Part shown: piece by piece, positions 1 to 10,900 of the stretch
How the letters are laid out: every line of letters starts with the position of its first letter
How positions within the stretch are numbered: position 1 is the stretch's first letter
From: Dermacentor variabilis
Taxonomy: Eukaryota > Arthropoda > Arachnida > Ixodida > Ixodidae
Direction: 5' to 3'
NCBI RefSeq assembly: GCF_050947875.1
Contig: NC_134571.1
Location: 223,644,024-223,708,023, forward strand
Length of the DNA stretch: 64,000 nt
Notes under the pieces: model-generated
What the model was told of the DNA's origin: nothing
Databases searched by the model: none
What the model saw: the letters and a program-made list of their open reading frames with translations, nothing else
Program-made: the position numbers and the translations under genes

Positions 1-675
1 AGGAAAACTTACGCTACCATGACACGGGAAGACGGCGAGAACGACGACACAGATGCGCTCATGGACGAAGATGAAGCTGTAGAAACTTTACAGCCTCGTA
101 ACATTAATATTGCCTCGTGGGTGCCTGAGCCTGCAACACAAACCACGCAGAAAGAAGCTGAGGCCGACTCTCCAGTGAAGGCTGTGGTAGTTGTAACAAC
201 GGATAACATCTCGGGGGAGCCCGAAGAAAAGTGCAGTGTAGTGTTTCAAGTTCCGTGCCTTTCAGTGCCTGTGGAGTCGCCGACGGCGTCTAAAGTGATC
301 TACCCAGCAGAACTAGAACGCCCGGAGACGCCCGTGGCGTCTGACGACGCAGTATCTGCGGCAGAAGCAGAGATTGCAGATTTAGGAGCGGAACGTCCCA
401 AGACGCCAGCGGCGCCTGAAGCCTCGTACCTTCCAATGGAAGCGGAGACGCCAGAGGCGTACCATTCCCTGGAGTCTCAGCAGGAGGACGCAAGCAATAG
501 GGCTACAAGGATGCATGAGCTTGGTTCGGACGAGGATGAAGGCACGTCAGGGAGCATTACAGAGATGAGAAGCATGGTGCAAAAAGCAAAATCGAAAGCG
601 GCCATGAAGAGGAACCGTGTTACCACGGCTTCTCGGATACCGCCCGTGGAAAAACGCCACAAGCACTCCTTGTGA
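1..675 (+). pseudogene. LINE-A ORF1, C-terminal part, open at the window edge
   Basis: The frame is open from base 1 to a TGA at 673-675; an internal ATG lies at 19. The product is acidic and low in complexity (many E, D, A, P and T residues) with the spaced repeats 'ERPETPVA', 'ERPKTPAA' and 'AETPEAYH', and it ends in a basic tail (KRNRVTTASRIPPVEKRHKH). No nucleic-acid-binding zinc knuckle is visible, but the start 'KTYA' resembles the 'TYADKLRR' that follows the zinc knuckles in LINE-B, so those are probably just outside the window. It is followed closely by an endonuclease-RT ORF, the usual ORF1-ORF2 order of non-LTR retrotransposons. In such elements ORF1 coats the RNA; here that role is inferred from position only. 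Confidence 0.6.
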
Positions 676-737
676 CCTGTAAAGATCACGACTCAAAGGT
701 ATGCACCACTGGCCGGAGTATCGGCAGTTTTATCACT

Positions 738-2127
738 ATGGCTTACTTAAAGCTAGCAACCTTTAACTGCGTGAGCTTGGTCGCACGCAGGAGGAAGCAG
801 TGGTTTCTAAATCTGCTCCTGCAAGAAAATGTTGACATTGCGTTTATTCAGGAGACAAAATTTTCATCGAGTGTGCAGTTGGAAGAGATGGACTACTTTG
901 TTCGCAACCATTACTCGTTTCATTTTTCGCCTGCTTGTGGTTACAGTGGAGGGACGGCAGTTTTGGTAAAGAAACACTCAGCGGTACTAGTGTACCCCGA
1001 GTGGGACAAGGACCGAAACGGCCGTGTATGTAGTGTGGATTTGGTATACCGGAATGAACCATACAAGCTTGTTTCCATTCATGCTCCGAATGACGCATCG
1101 CCACGAAAAGAATTCTTTTAAGGCCTGAGGCAGTATGTCGACTCACCATGCCGTACCATATTTGCCGGAGACCTTAATTGTGTTTTACGTGCTTCAGACT
1201 GTTCGAAAAAGCGATCTCCAGATACCAGCCTAGCAGAGCTCAGGAAGCTTTTGAGAGACTATAATAATTAATAATAATTTCATAATAATTTCATAATTTA
1301 TTTATTCATTAGTAAAAATACAGATAATTGCGCTATGACTTGCAAGATGTTACCGAGCTTGCGCCAGGAGATAATGACGATTTTACACATTGGCAAGGGG
1401 ACTGTCATTCAAGGCTTGATCGGTTTTACGTGTCTAGTGACCTCTCATCGTACAACGTGCGCTATAAGGTGCAACCTGTTGCATTCTCAGATCATGCATT
1501 TGTCAAAGCCATATTTGAAGAAAAGGAAATAACAAGAAAGAGCCACAAAGAGTGGCAGTTGTGGAAGCTGAATGAGAGTCTGCTGGATGAAAAAGGAATA
1601 TTCGGCAGCATTAGCAATCTAATCAAGGAAAAAAAACGAAAGTAGGAAAGGTAGACGCGATATTGTGGGAAGAGATGAAGGAAGAATGTAAGATGTTTCT
1701 ACTTGCAAAAGGACAGGAAAAAGCAGCATTGAAGGGAGAAAAGCTGAGCTTGATACGAATTCTCAAAAATCTAATCGAAGCCGAAAACTGTCACCCGGGT
1801 ACCCTCACAGAAGATATCAAAGAGTGCAAAGGCCAGCTGCTGTCAATCTTGGAGAAGGAATATAAAGGCGCTATGATCCGGTCTAGGACGGAATCACAGC
1901 AGAGAGATGAGGAACCGCTCAAGATTTTCAAGACAAAAGAAAGACAGCGTGGCATGAAAAACAGAATAGAAGCAATACAGAGCGGAGACAGTATTCTCAA
2001 ATCACAAAACGACATCGAGACTGCCTTCACTCAAGCATACAAAGACCTCTTCGAATACGGAAGTAACACATGCGAGCGTGAACTCTTGCAAAAATATGCC
2101 TCAACGTTAAACTGCATAGATGATTAG
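738..2127 (+). pseudogene. LINE-A ORF2, endonuclease and linker region
   Basis: ORF2 begins with ATG at 738 (its frame is open back to a GTG at 672 that overlaps the ORF1 stop). The start 'LATFNCVSLV', then 'IAFIQETK' and, after a frameshift near 1121, 'FAGDLNCV' are apurinic-type endonuclease motifs; 'HWQGDCHSRLDRFYVS' and 'SDHAFVKA' in the 1328-1645 frame are the C-terminal endonuclease motifs (SRLDRFYVS, SDH). A lysine-rich linker follows at 1663-2127 in another frame. An AT-rich stretch splits the endonuclease at about 1261-1326. The endonuclease nicks target DNA to prime reverse transcription. At least three frame lesions make this copy inactive. The overall style is L1/Tx1-like. Confidence 0.8.
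1261..1326. repeat. AT-rich insertion in the LINE-A endonuclease
   Basis: About 65 bases of almost pure A/T, with repeats of the unit 'ATAATTTC', separate two parts of the endonuclease that would otherwise be adjacent. It looks like a simple-sequence expansion or a small insertion; no ends or target duplication are clear. Confidence 0.5.
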
Positions 2128-2143
2128 ACAAAACAGCAAACGG

Positions 2144-3548
2144 ATGAGTGAATTGGCGGCGAGGAGTTACGGAGTCGCCATCTATCGGAAGCGCCTCGCT
2201 GGCGTAGTATGAGGGATCACGGGGCGCGCTCCTCATAGGTTTTGCTGTCAGCGCTCACTGAAAACACCACGCGCGAGGTCTCCCGGACATTTCTGTAAGT
2301 ACTTTCGAAACGAGAGAAGTTTCTTACTGTCTAAATAATAATCTTGGGCAAACTGAAAGCACACAATCGTTTACAGACGCTATCTCTTTACCGAATACGT
2401 ACAGTGAACGCCACTGAGCGCGGTCGCCGCGATGGAGTCTCCCGAACCGGCTTCTTGCGTGAAAGGTAGGTAAACGCTGAGAGCAAACTATCTGAAATAT
2501 GTTCTTATAGTGTTTGTGTAACTAAATGGAGCGTAATAGAATGAAGCCTCAATGAAGCGATCGCGCAGATTCGCAGCGACCGACTGCGCGTCTGCATGCT
2601 TGTCCGCCCACTGTTTCGCTTTCTCCGCGCGCGCGTTTTCGCACCGTGCCATGAGCTTTAGGCCGCAGAATATGAGCATTTGACAGTATACAAGCAACCA
2701 TTATTGCGTGGGCGCTGTCAGAGCTGTTCAAAAATAATTTCATTGTAGAGACTTCGACGCCTACGGGGACTGTGATGTGCCGTCGCGACGATTCAATCTT
2801 TTTTTTCTACTAAATTATTTGACCTTTCAATACTATTTCTCGAGTTGCGTCGCACTGTATGTTTATCGGTGTTCTCAGCGTGCAATTATCCGCTGCTCCT
2901 TTTTTGTAATCCAGTGCATTAATTCATAACACAAACATGACCATATGCCATGCTTTTTTTAAATGTGCTTCTTACCGTTGCCTTTCCACTCCACTGAACT
3001 TGCCAGTATCTATAGCATCGACAAGTTCATAGACCAAACTGTCATGATATTAGTCGGGCAGCGGACTCGGGTGAGCGTCTCAGTGCGCGTTTTCAGGACA
3101 TCGCAGACGGGGCGCCGTAGCAGAAATCTTCCTCGCGTCTGTGCTTGCTGCATACCCGAGTTGTAGCCGATGACTGTTTGCCGGTTTTATGTTTCGCGAG
3201 CCAAGCTTCACACAGCTTCTTGTCCTGCGGCTACGTGTGAATAAGGCTGACACCGTGCTCCGTTGCGTGCGTTCGGCATTGCGGCACCGAGCAGTAGCTT
3301 ACCATGTTGTGCGCCTTCAAAGGCAGCCACTACCTATTATTGTAGTGCTTTCAAGCGTTGTAAAGGAGACACTCGAAGCGGGCAAATCTCACCACTAAAT
3401 GAGGACCGCAGGGTACGAGGGAATTTAAACTCTCGTTTTGAGCTCGCTTCGGCGCGCCCGAAACAGCCGACGCGGCCGCTATGTCCACGTGATCCCTCCT
3501 AGCACGTCACGCCGACGGTGGCGCCAGCTTTTCCAGTGGTGGAGCTCG
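2144..3548. mobile_element. TIR DNA transposon inserted in LINE-A (non-coding)
   Basis: LINE-A coding similarity stops at about 2143 (after the residues TKQQTDE) and resumes at about 3549 (PISESEIEWAIQKLKP). The 1.4 kb between them has related, inverted ends: the left end contains GGCGTAGTATGAGGGATCACG-like sequence, and the right end reads the same on the opposite strand (GGAGGGATCACGTGG). No transposase could be recognised; the ORFs inside are short and look random. The exact ends and target duplication could not be fixed, so the boundaries are good to about 10 bases. It is probably a non-autonomous cut-and-paste element. Confidence 0.6.
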
Positions 3549-4044
3549 AGGCCAATATCAGAAAGCGAAATAGAATGGGCTATACAGAAGCTAAAACCAA
3601 GAAAATCACCAGGAGCAGATGGACTCAGCACTGCCTTTTACAACAAATTTTCACCGGAATTAGTCCCAATATTATGCGACGTGTACGATGACACCTTGAA
3701 ACGAGGATTGCTGCCGCCACCTATGCGCCGAGGTCTTACTGTCTTACTGCCAAAGAAGCAATCAAGGCAAGGCCGACAGTGAGCGATTTCCGCCCCATTA
3801 GTCTTAACGACCGATTACAAAATACTTGCTAAAATTATAGCTAGACGGTTGGACTTTGCCCTCAGATCAGTTATAGGCAACCATCAATCTTATGGCATCA
3901 AAGGACGTCGCATCAGTGATAACCTGCATGCTATGAGGATACTGTGCGAAGCTACCTCCGTTGGTGGATCCAGGGCAGCGGTTTTGCAAGTGGATCTGAG
4001 CAAGGCTTTCGATAGAGTAACACATGACTTTCTCTTCAACTTGC
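3549..4044 (+). pseudogene. LINE-A ORF2, reverse transcriptase fingers and palm, first part
   Basis: The translation gives 'AIQKLKPRKSPGADGLSTAF' (RT block 1, K-x-PG-x-DG), then, after a frameshift near 3782, 'RPISLTTDYKILAKIIARRL' in the adjacent frame (block 2a), and in the 3849 frame 'GIKGRRISDN' and 'VLQVDLSKAFDRVTHDF', which holds the first catalytic aspartate (D-x-x-K-A-F-D). The wording RPISLTTDYKILAK is typical of L1/Tx1-type elements. The frame runs to 4048, where the Kolobok-like element enters, and resumes in phase after it. Confidence 0.85.
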
Positions 4045-4439
4045 TTAAAGGGATACGGACACAAAAGTTGGTGGGTGGTTTTTTGCGTCAGAACAAAAGT
4101 TGAACTGTTGAAAATGACGAATACAACAAGCTGCTTAGAAAAAAAGAACGAGAAACACCTTTATTTTGCGATTTTCTGTTGCGCCTTGCCTCCAAGCGGC
4201 CGCCGGGAGAAGCTGAAATTTGACGTCATGACACCCCCGCGCGCGCGGCCAAGGTCAGCTACAGCCGGCGCAGTCTTTCCGGAGTGTCGGTCCCTTCCAG
4301 GGTTTGTTTATCGCCATCGGCTATGTTCGCACGTGGTCCGTCTGAAACATTATCCCCGTCAGCGCTCCATGCAGGTGGTGCGTCTTACACGCGTGCTCGC
4401 ACGGTCGTCGATCGGTATTGACGCACGCGGCGGAAGAAA

Positions 4440-4730
4440 ATGCCCAAATATTACTGCGCCCATGGCTATTATAACAGCATTATCGGTCGTGACACGCCGT
4501 CGCGCACGTTTCCCAGAGACGAGAAGATGCGTAAACTTTGCATACGTGCCTGTCAGCCACCACACCCAGCATGGAGACTTCTAAAAAATGGCGTCATTTG
4601 CGCGGACCACTTCATCAACGATCATTATGCGACCAGCCCGGCTGTGCTCAAAAGCCTTGGCATACCGCTCAAAAGGCTCCTGTTGAGGCAATACGATTCA
4701 AAGAGCGGGTGCTTAGTGATGCATCCGTAA
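4440..4730 (+). pseudogene. THAP-domain remnant in the Kolobok-like element
   Basis: An ATG at 4440 opens a 96-residue frame that starts MPKYYCAHGYYNS and continues with FPRDEKMRKLCIRAC, a conserved W, and ICADHF, followed by GIPLKRLL. This follows the THAP C2CH zinc-finger layout: C-x2-4-C, the FPxD motif, tryptophan, C-x2-H-F and an AVPTIF-like end. The second zinc-binding cysteine seems to be replaced (CAHGYY where CxxxC is expected), so zinc binding is doubtful. THAP domains bind DNA and form the N-terminus of several transposases. The frame ends soon after the domain; no catalytic domain follows. Confidence 0.7.
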
Positions 4731-5613
4731 CTCTCAGCGGTCTTCGCCACCTTTTGTTGTTCTGGCAACAGACCCTCTCTCTTTCTGTATGCATGTAGCC
4801 GTAGCGGTGACCGCAGGAGCGTTTGTTGAAAGAAGGGAAATTACCCTTTCATTGGCTGTGCAAAAACAGATATTCTCGGGTTGTGACAGAAATTGTTCAC
4901 CCTGCGGATGCATGTTTTTGTCACAAAACAAAATAGTCATGTTGTATACACTTTCGCTGCGTCTAATATTGAGCGACAGCATACGAGCGCTCTTTTAATT
5001 GATCAAATATACAAAACACAGCCAGTGAATGAACGCCAGACAACAGCATGCATGTGTACTAACCTAAAAGGCGCAGCACATTTACCTACATTGCCTTTTC
5101 ACACGTTGCTTTTCAAGCTCAAGCAAAAAATTACGCATTTTCATAGGTCTCTGCATGATCATGCGTCGCGTTTCATGACTTGGTTGTTCGCGCAGCATTT
5201 CCCTAGTAAATGTCACAGCCAAAGGCTTTCCTTTCTCTATGGCCACAGAATCGATGTAGCTATTAAGTGATCTGGTCGACGGGTCCCTAGCGCAGCCGCC
5301 CATCTCAGCGAGTTCAACCAGTAAATGGCTTCTAATGGCGTGAATGTGATAGTAGTCGTAAACACAGGGCTATGAAATGGCTGGAAAATTCTACAAATGC
5401 CGTGCCTCGTCGCATAAAAACGAAGTGTGCAGCGGTCGAAAGCCGACAGCGTAGGTAAGCACAAAGCGATGAGCTACGCTACCTACGATTCAGCCGTAAT
5501 AGCTGCCTTTCTGCCTCAACGCGGGTCACGAAACTAGGCATTTTGCATCCTACGTAACATAACTTTACGAACTGCTGCCGCTGCACTTCAAGTTTACTAG
5601 AAAAAAAAATTAC

Positions 5614-5783
5614 CATGTTGCTGGCCCGGACTGCCTGACCGGCACGTTCAAGGCCGCCTGCTCTTCGCCGCTTGACGTGGAAGGCTCGTAACCGTAAGCG
5701 GTTATATTTCTTGCTAAGTTGGAACGGTCCTCATCTACAGACGTGTACTCATAGCTGGTAGAGGCACCAGAACCTGAATCCAT
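5614..5783 (-). CDS. Possible first exon of a second ORF in the Kolobok-like element
   Basis: On the minus strand an ATG at 5783-5781 (the frame is open further up to 5990) begins MDSGSGASTSYEYTSVDEDR and goes on through AYGYEPSTSSGEEQ to PGPAT-like residues. A donor-like ATG|GTAATT follows at 5614/5613. The peptide is Ser/Glu-rich and acidic. I do not recognise the family; short acidic N-termini with a 'YxFEP' style occur in several transposon-encoded accessory proteins, but that is only a loose resemblance. It faces the THAP frame, so the element would have two converging transcription units, one from each end. Confidence 0.35.
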
Positions 5784-6039
5784 GCTCGCGATAGCGGTGG
5801 CGGCGCGTCTCGAATGACCGCGGCCGGCCGGCTGGCTATCCGTTGAGGGTGCCGTGACGTCACGCCTTCCAACTCGCTTGGGCCGGGCGGCGTTGCGCGC
5901 GCTCACAAAAACGCCAAAAATAAAGCCATCCGCTGAAAAATGAGCGAAGTGACTACTTGTTTTCGGTGTACTCGCACACTGAGGACCCATTTTCTGTATT
6001 ATCGTAAAATGTTCAGATTTTGTGTCCGTATCCCTTTAA

Positions 6040-6303
6040 GGCCTGCAACATTGGGGACCGACTTCTAAAATATATTGGTGTCTGCTACAGACAAGCGACG
6101 ACGCGACTGGTAATCAACGGACAAACAACTCCCACCATACAGCTCAACAGATCCGTTAGGCAAGGATGCCCCATGTCACCAGTTCTTTTTGCTCTGTACT
6201 TAGAACCCCTGTGCAGAACAATTCTAAACGACAGCGACCTAACAGGCTTCAGTTTCGCAGATACTTCTGTGAAAGTCCTCGCCTACGCCGACGACCTTAC
6301 GGT
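6040..6303 (+). pseudogene. LINE-A ORF2, reverse transcriptase, second part with YADD
   Basis: This continues directly from the frame before the Kolobok-like insertion: ACNIGDRLLKYIGVCY, then SVRQGCPMSPVLFALYLEPL (block 4, RQGxPxSPxLF) and LAYADDLT, with YADD at 6284-6295. Similarity stops immediately after YADD; thumb and C-terminal zinc region are missing. LINE-A is therefore truncated at its 3' side, perhaps by a later deletion or insertion. The RT copies RNA at a nicked target site. The aspartate pair is intact, but the ORF as a whole is broken. Confidence 0.85.
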
Positions 6304-6458
6304 ACGATGCTATTCTTTCACCACGCCGTTTACTTTTTTTGCCATCTTAATTCCTTTTATTTGCTTTTTTTACATAGCAGGTACCATGCACGGAAGCGTT
6401 CTTTCTTTACAGCTTTTCTAACACACATACACAGAGAATTGCACATCTATATAAGTAT
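6304..6458. other. Pyrimidine-rich spacer, nothing recognised
   Basis: T-rich sequence between the truncated LINE-A and the unrecognised minus-strand frame. No gene or repeat signature was seen. Confidence 0.4.
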
Positions 6459-6719
6459 TCATCTTTGCTGCCGGCGCTTCTGCCACACCTGCCATCGCTT
6501 GCTAAACTCATCTTCGCCACCCAGCAGCGAACTTGTATACGCAAAAGCATCACAAAATTGCGTCCACACGGGTTTTGCGTTTTCTAGTGCTAGGACGTAA
6601 TCAGTCGGGATCTCCAAACTGCATAAAAACCTAGCAATAACAGGTTTCCAACACTTGTCATTTCTGTCATCTTCCAGTGTCAGATATTTTACGTTATCCC
6701 AATTTCGGTATATCTGCAC
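6459..6719 (-). CDS. Unrecognised minus-strand coding fragment
   Basis: An 86-residue minus-strand frame (MQIYRNWDNVKYLTLEDDRN... ending RWQVWQKRRQQR) lies between the truncated LINE-A and LINE-B. The amino-acid make-up is protein-like, with balanced hydrophobic and charged residues, many aromatics and no low-complexity run, unlike the chance frames nearby. The frame stays open upstream of the ATG for several codons. I do not know the family. It could be part of a captured exon, a fragment of another transposon's protein, or chance. Confidence 0.3.
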   Translation of the reverse strand: MQIYRNWDNVKYLTLEDDRNDKCWKPVIARFLCSLEIPTDYVLALENAKPVWTQFCDAFAYTSSLLGGEDEFSKRWQVWQKRRQQR

Positions 6720-6784
6720 GTCAAACGCATCGGCCCTTGGCCGAGGATCACACCCACCGTCATCTACCGATTCCGGTAATTATA

Positions 6785-7823
6785 AAGTCGGTCTTCCTCG
6801 CCTACCGACTGGCAACACCGTCCTCAATTCAGTTTTCCTGCATGCTGACCTGGCAGGGCGGCCGTATCCAGCCCCGGACTTTCGCGATGCTCTCCTTTCA
6901 GTGCTAAATGCAACTGACATACTCGGCGCTGGACAATACCAGATGAGCCATTTGTGGTTGGTGACATGTGTTAATAGCATCGCGAAACAGAAACTTGTCG
7001 ACAAAGGCGAGTTGTTGGTGAAGAGCCTCAAGTGCCCTGTCATTGACCCGGAATGCAAGAATATCAAGATGAAGCTTCTTTGGCTTCCCCCACACCTCGA
7101 ACAGAGACTGATTGTTGAAGCGCTAGAGCCATATGGCACAGTGCAGTCCATCACGAGAGAAATGTGGCGGTGTGACGGCATGGAGGGTTGGCAAATGGCT
7201 AACCGAGACGTAGCGTTCACATTGAAAGATGGCGTTTCTGCCAGTAATCTGCCACATCTGTTGAGCATATACGGCCACCAGTGCCTTATTTTGGTACCTG
7301 ACCGACCACCACTTTGCCTCCGGTGCAACAGAGGTGGGCATATCCGGCGACAATGTCGAACACCACGCTGCAGTAACTGTCACCGCTACAGTCACCCTGC
7401 AAATGCATGCGTCGGAACCTACGCTGACAAGCTTCGTAGAAATAGACCAGCTGAGGATGATACCATCACCGATCATCTCATGGACGTGAGCGAAGTTGGG
7501 GACGCAACTGGAGAAACACTCCCTGAGACTCATCGACAAGAACAGATTAAGCCGTCATCGGCTGCATTAGCCTCAGCCAGAAGCCTGCGAGCGAGGATGA
7601 GACTAAGGCGCCTGACGACGAACCATCTGTGTCATGGGCAGAATCACCACCAGTTCAAGATCGCCCACCGTCAGTGGAATCTGGATCGATGTGCGAGGCC
7701 GCTAAGAAGCGTCCAGCGCCATCTGACAATCCATCGCCCTCGGGAAAAGAGGCTCGCGTTCCCAAGGTGTCAAAGTTGACAAAACCGCTCCGGGGAACGC
7801 CTACTCCTACAGATGTCCCTTGA
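6785..7823 (+). pseudogene. LINE-B ORF1 with two CCHC zinc knuckles
   Basis: From about 6785 the frame reads as a globular ORF1 protein and carries two zinc knuckles, CLRCNRGGHIRRQC and CSNCHRYSHPANAC (both C-x2-C-x4-H-x4-C, about 7315-7410), followed by TYADKLRR. A single frameshift near 7590-7630 moves the C-terminal tail (SWAESPPVQDRPPSVES..., then KKRPAPSDNPSPSGKEA) into another frame that ends at 7823. ORF1 of non-LTR elements binds the element RNA. The open frame extends upstream to 6655, but that part does not look like ORF1 and the true start is not clear. ORF2 begins 100 bases further on. Confidence 0.8.
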
Positions 7824-7922
7824 GTTAACGTGCACCAGAAGGTCCATAGTGCATCACCTCATCAAGAAGGGAGTGGTGCACCTCTGGAGCAGTGTTTAGA
7901 CGCTGCACCTACATAGGTAATC

Positions 7923-10900
7923 ATGACGGGCGCTCTTCCCTTCCATTTTGGTACTTTAAACGTCCGTGGCTTACGAAGTAAGCGACGGCAAGTACAGCTT
8001 CTTCATTTGTTACGCAATAGAAAATTAGATATTGCTGCTATCCAAGAAACAAAGATTGAATCCGACGAAAACACAGAAGTAGCCCTATCTTCATTCCTAT
8101 CTGACTATAATGTTTGTGTCAGCCATGCAGTCAGCGTTTCTGCAGGCTGTATGTTATTTGTTAGAATACATTTACCATGTGATTTGCTACATTTGTTTAC
8201 TGATAGGGAAGGGCACCTAATCTGTTGTGATATGGATATCAGTGGTATGAGCTTTATATTTGTGTGTGTTTATGCTCCGAACAAGTTACGTGAACGCGAG
8301 TGCTTCTTATCTCTAGAACATCATTTCTGTACTGATCGTGCGTTGGTCCTAGTTGGAGACTAATTGTGTATGTAACACGCAAGATCGTACGTCACTGAAA
8401 CTGAGACATGATCCAAGTAGTGATGCATCGCAACGCCTGATATGTGATTCTCAGCTTGTGGACATTGGGGAAAATGAAAAGGATGTCGATATACGCACTT
8501 CCAGGGCACCTCGCATGCAAGACTTGATCGAATTTAGGTTTCAGTTAGCGCACTACCTCTTATTTATGGTTACACTGTGCACCCTATATTCTTTGTGACC
8601 ATTGCCTAGTCTCAGCATCGTTTGGCAGCCGTCGGTATCAAAGTCGGCGTATGTGCTGAGAGCTGTGGAAGTTTAATAACCAATTACTTTCGCGTGAGAG
8701 TTTCTAAAACCGTGTTACTGAGCTTATAGCTCATGTGTCATGCTGCAAGGACTTGCCACTCTTTGCTGTGTGGGAATTATTCAAACAGGGAAGTTAAAAT
8801 GATGGCTATCGAGGAATCATCAATATTGGCCTTCGAAAAAAAGAATAATAACAAATCATTCTATAAACCTCTGAGTGAATTGCATGAGCTTGAATGCCTA
8901 CATTCGGGTCAATATATTGATGATATTTATAAGGTCAAGGAACAGTTAAACTTTGAACGCAGAAAAATACAGAGGTGCACTAGTGCGTGCGCGAGAGCAG
9001 CGTTTTCTGGAAGAACAGCCTTGCAGTAGGGCCCTAGGTGATGAACGCCGACACGCGCTGTCGAAACAAATGCTAGATATAGAGTATGGTGGAATCATTG
9101 TTAATGAGCCTACTCTAATAACTAAAGCGTTTTTCGAGCATTATCACAAACAATTTCGAGACCATAAGCCATTGGATACAGATGCTGCCAAAAAATTGTA
9201 TCGTTACTGCCCCAGTTAATCAGGATGATTAAAATTATACAAATGAAAACCTTGATATTAATGAGGTAACTGCATGCATCGATTCGTTAGCGAAAGGCAA
9301 GACGCCCGGCCCCGATGGCCTTACTGCCGAATTTTATCAGTGTTTTCGTTCCCTCTTATCACCATTATTACTTCAGGTGTACCGTGAGGCCTTGGAAGTA
9401 GTGTACCTAACCGCCACAATGTACGAAGGACACACCGTCCTTATAGCCAAAACCGATGATGAGACTAAATTGCAAAAAGTTGACGGGTATCGGCCTATCT
9501 CCTTATGCAATGTTGATTATAAAATTTTTGCTAAGGTATTAGCTAACAGTTTGCAAGTTGTAATAAGATCTGTGGTCGGTGATCATCAAACATGTGGCAT
9601 CAGGGGCCGGTCCATTCAGACGAACATTGATGTTGCGAGATCGGTGCTAGAGTGTGTATAGCTGAGGGGTTTGGACAGGTGGCAATGGTACAGCTAGATC
9701 TGGCTAAGGCGTTCGACAGAGTAAATCACTCATTCCTGTTTACTGTACTAGAGCATATAAATATCGGGTCCCTGCTCCTTAGAGGTATCAGGATATGTTA
9801 TGCTAATGGTTCAGCGAGGCTGATAGTGAATGGCTCTCTCTCCGATTCGATTAGGCTTGCATCATCAGTACGACAAGGATGCCCTTTGTCACCGCTCCTG
9901 TTCTGCTGCTTGTATTTAGAACCACTTTGTATGAGCATTGTTAAAGAACAAAATTTCCAAGGGTTTAAATTACTGACTAATGAGGTTCTGGTTCTTGCGT
10001 ATGCAGACGACGTGGCCTTTTTTGTACAGATAAAGAGAGTGTGAAGACTGCTCTTGCAATTACAGAAGAATATTGTGCGGCTTCTGGTGCAAGCGTTAAC
10101 TTCGAAAAAAGTTCAGGTTTTTGGTTTGCATTATGGGCCACAATGCCATCACATTACGCAGGCATTCAATGGAAAGAAGATCTGCGTTATTTAAGTGTGC
10201 CTCTCTCACAGTATAGAAATAGCAACGCTCATTGGTCGGGAGAAGTTGGCAAAATTCAACGTAAAGTGAATTCATGGCGAGGGCGGAATTTGTCAATGTT
10301 CTTTCGTGCTGAAGTGTGTAACGTTTTCTTAGCTTCCTGTCTTATGTATGTGCTGCAAGTACTGCACTGCTTACGACTTCGCCTTCAGGCACTGCATCGC
10401 GTATTTGCAACATTTATTTGGAGTTCCAGTTGTGAATCGATGCGGCGTGACAATCTGTTCCTCCCTCTTGAACGTGGTGGTCTAGGATTAGTCCACCTCT
10501 TCATCAGGCAAATTGTTTCACGCCTGTTTTTCTTTCGAGACAATGACCATCCATTCTTGCGTGAAATGTTGCAACTCCGTTTAGTTCATTATATCCCTAA
10601 TATAGTAGTGTCATCAAATGCCAAAGATGTCCCACAGGCTCCTTGGAGCTTTCTTAAGGAGGTTGTGGACACATTTCTTTTCTTGAAAGTTAGATTCAGC
10701 CTGGAGTATGTGTTCACTGCGAGTCGAAAAGCAATTTCTGCGGCACTGGTGGACTCTATTTTCCCAGGTCCTTTGTATCGTGCACCTTATTTAAGCCGAC
10801 CTTATGAGGATGTACGTAAGCGCGTCCGAAAAATGTGTGTACCTCCTGGAGTAAAAAGATCTTTCTTTAAATTACATTCGGAAACACTCCCTGTTAAAAC

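Larger units (their letters stand above)
4049..6035. mobile_element. Kolobok-like DNA transposon with 18-bp TIRs and TTAA target duplication
   Basis: Perfect 18-bp terminal inverted repeats AGGGATACGGACACAAAA lie at 4049-4066 and, inverted, at 6018-6035. They are flanked by TTAA at 4045-4048 and 6036-6039. Removing the element plus one TTAA restores the LINE-A frame exactly (FNLL-KACNIG), which proves both insertion and boundaries. TTAA targets, a TTAAAGGG terminus and a THAP domain are features I associate with the Kolobok superfamily and its T2-type MITEs; piggyBac also uses TTAA but its ends differ. The element is 1,987 bp and no DDE transposase is visible, so it is probably non-autonomous. 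A perfect TGACGTCA palindrome lies about 172 bp from each end. Confidence 0.85.

Noticed and set aside
4489..4565. DDE transposase for the Kolobok-like element
   Set aside because: Only the THAP region is readable; no RNase H-like block was found in any frame between 4730 and 5610.
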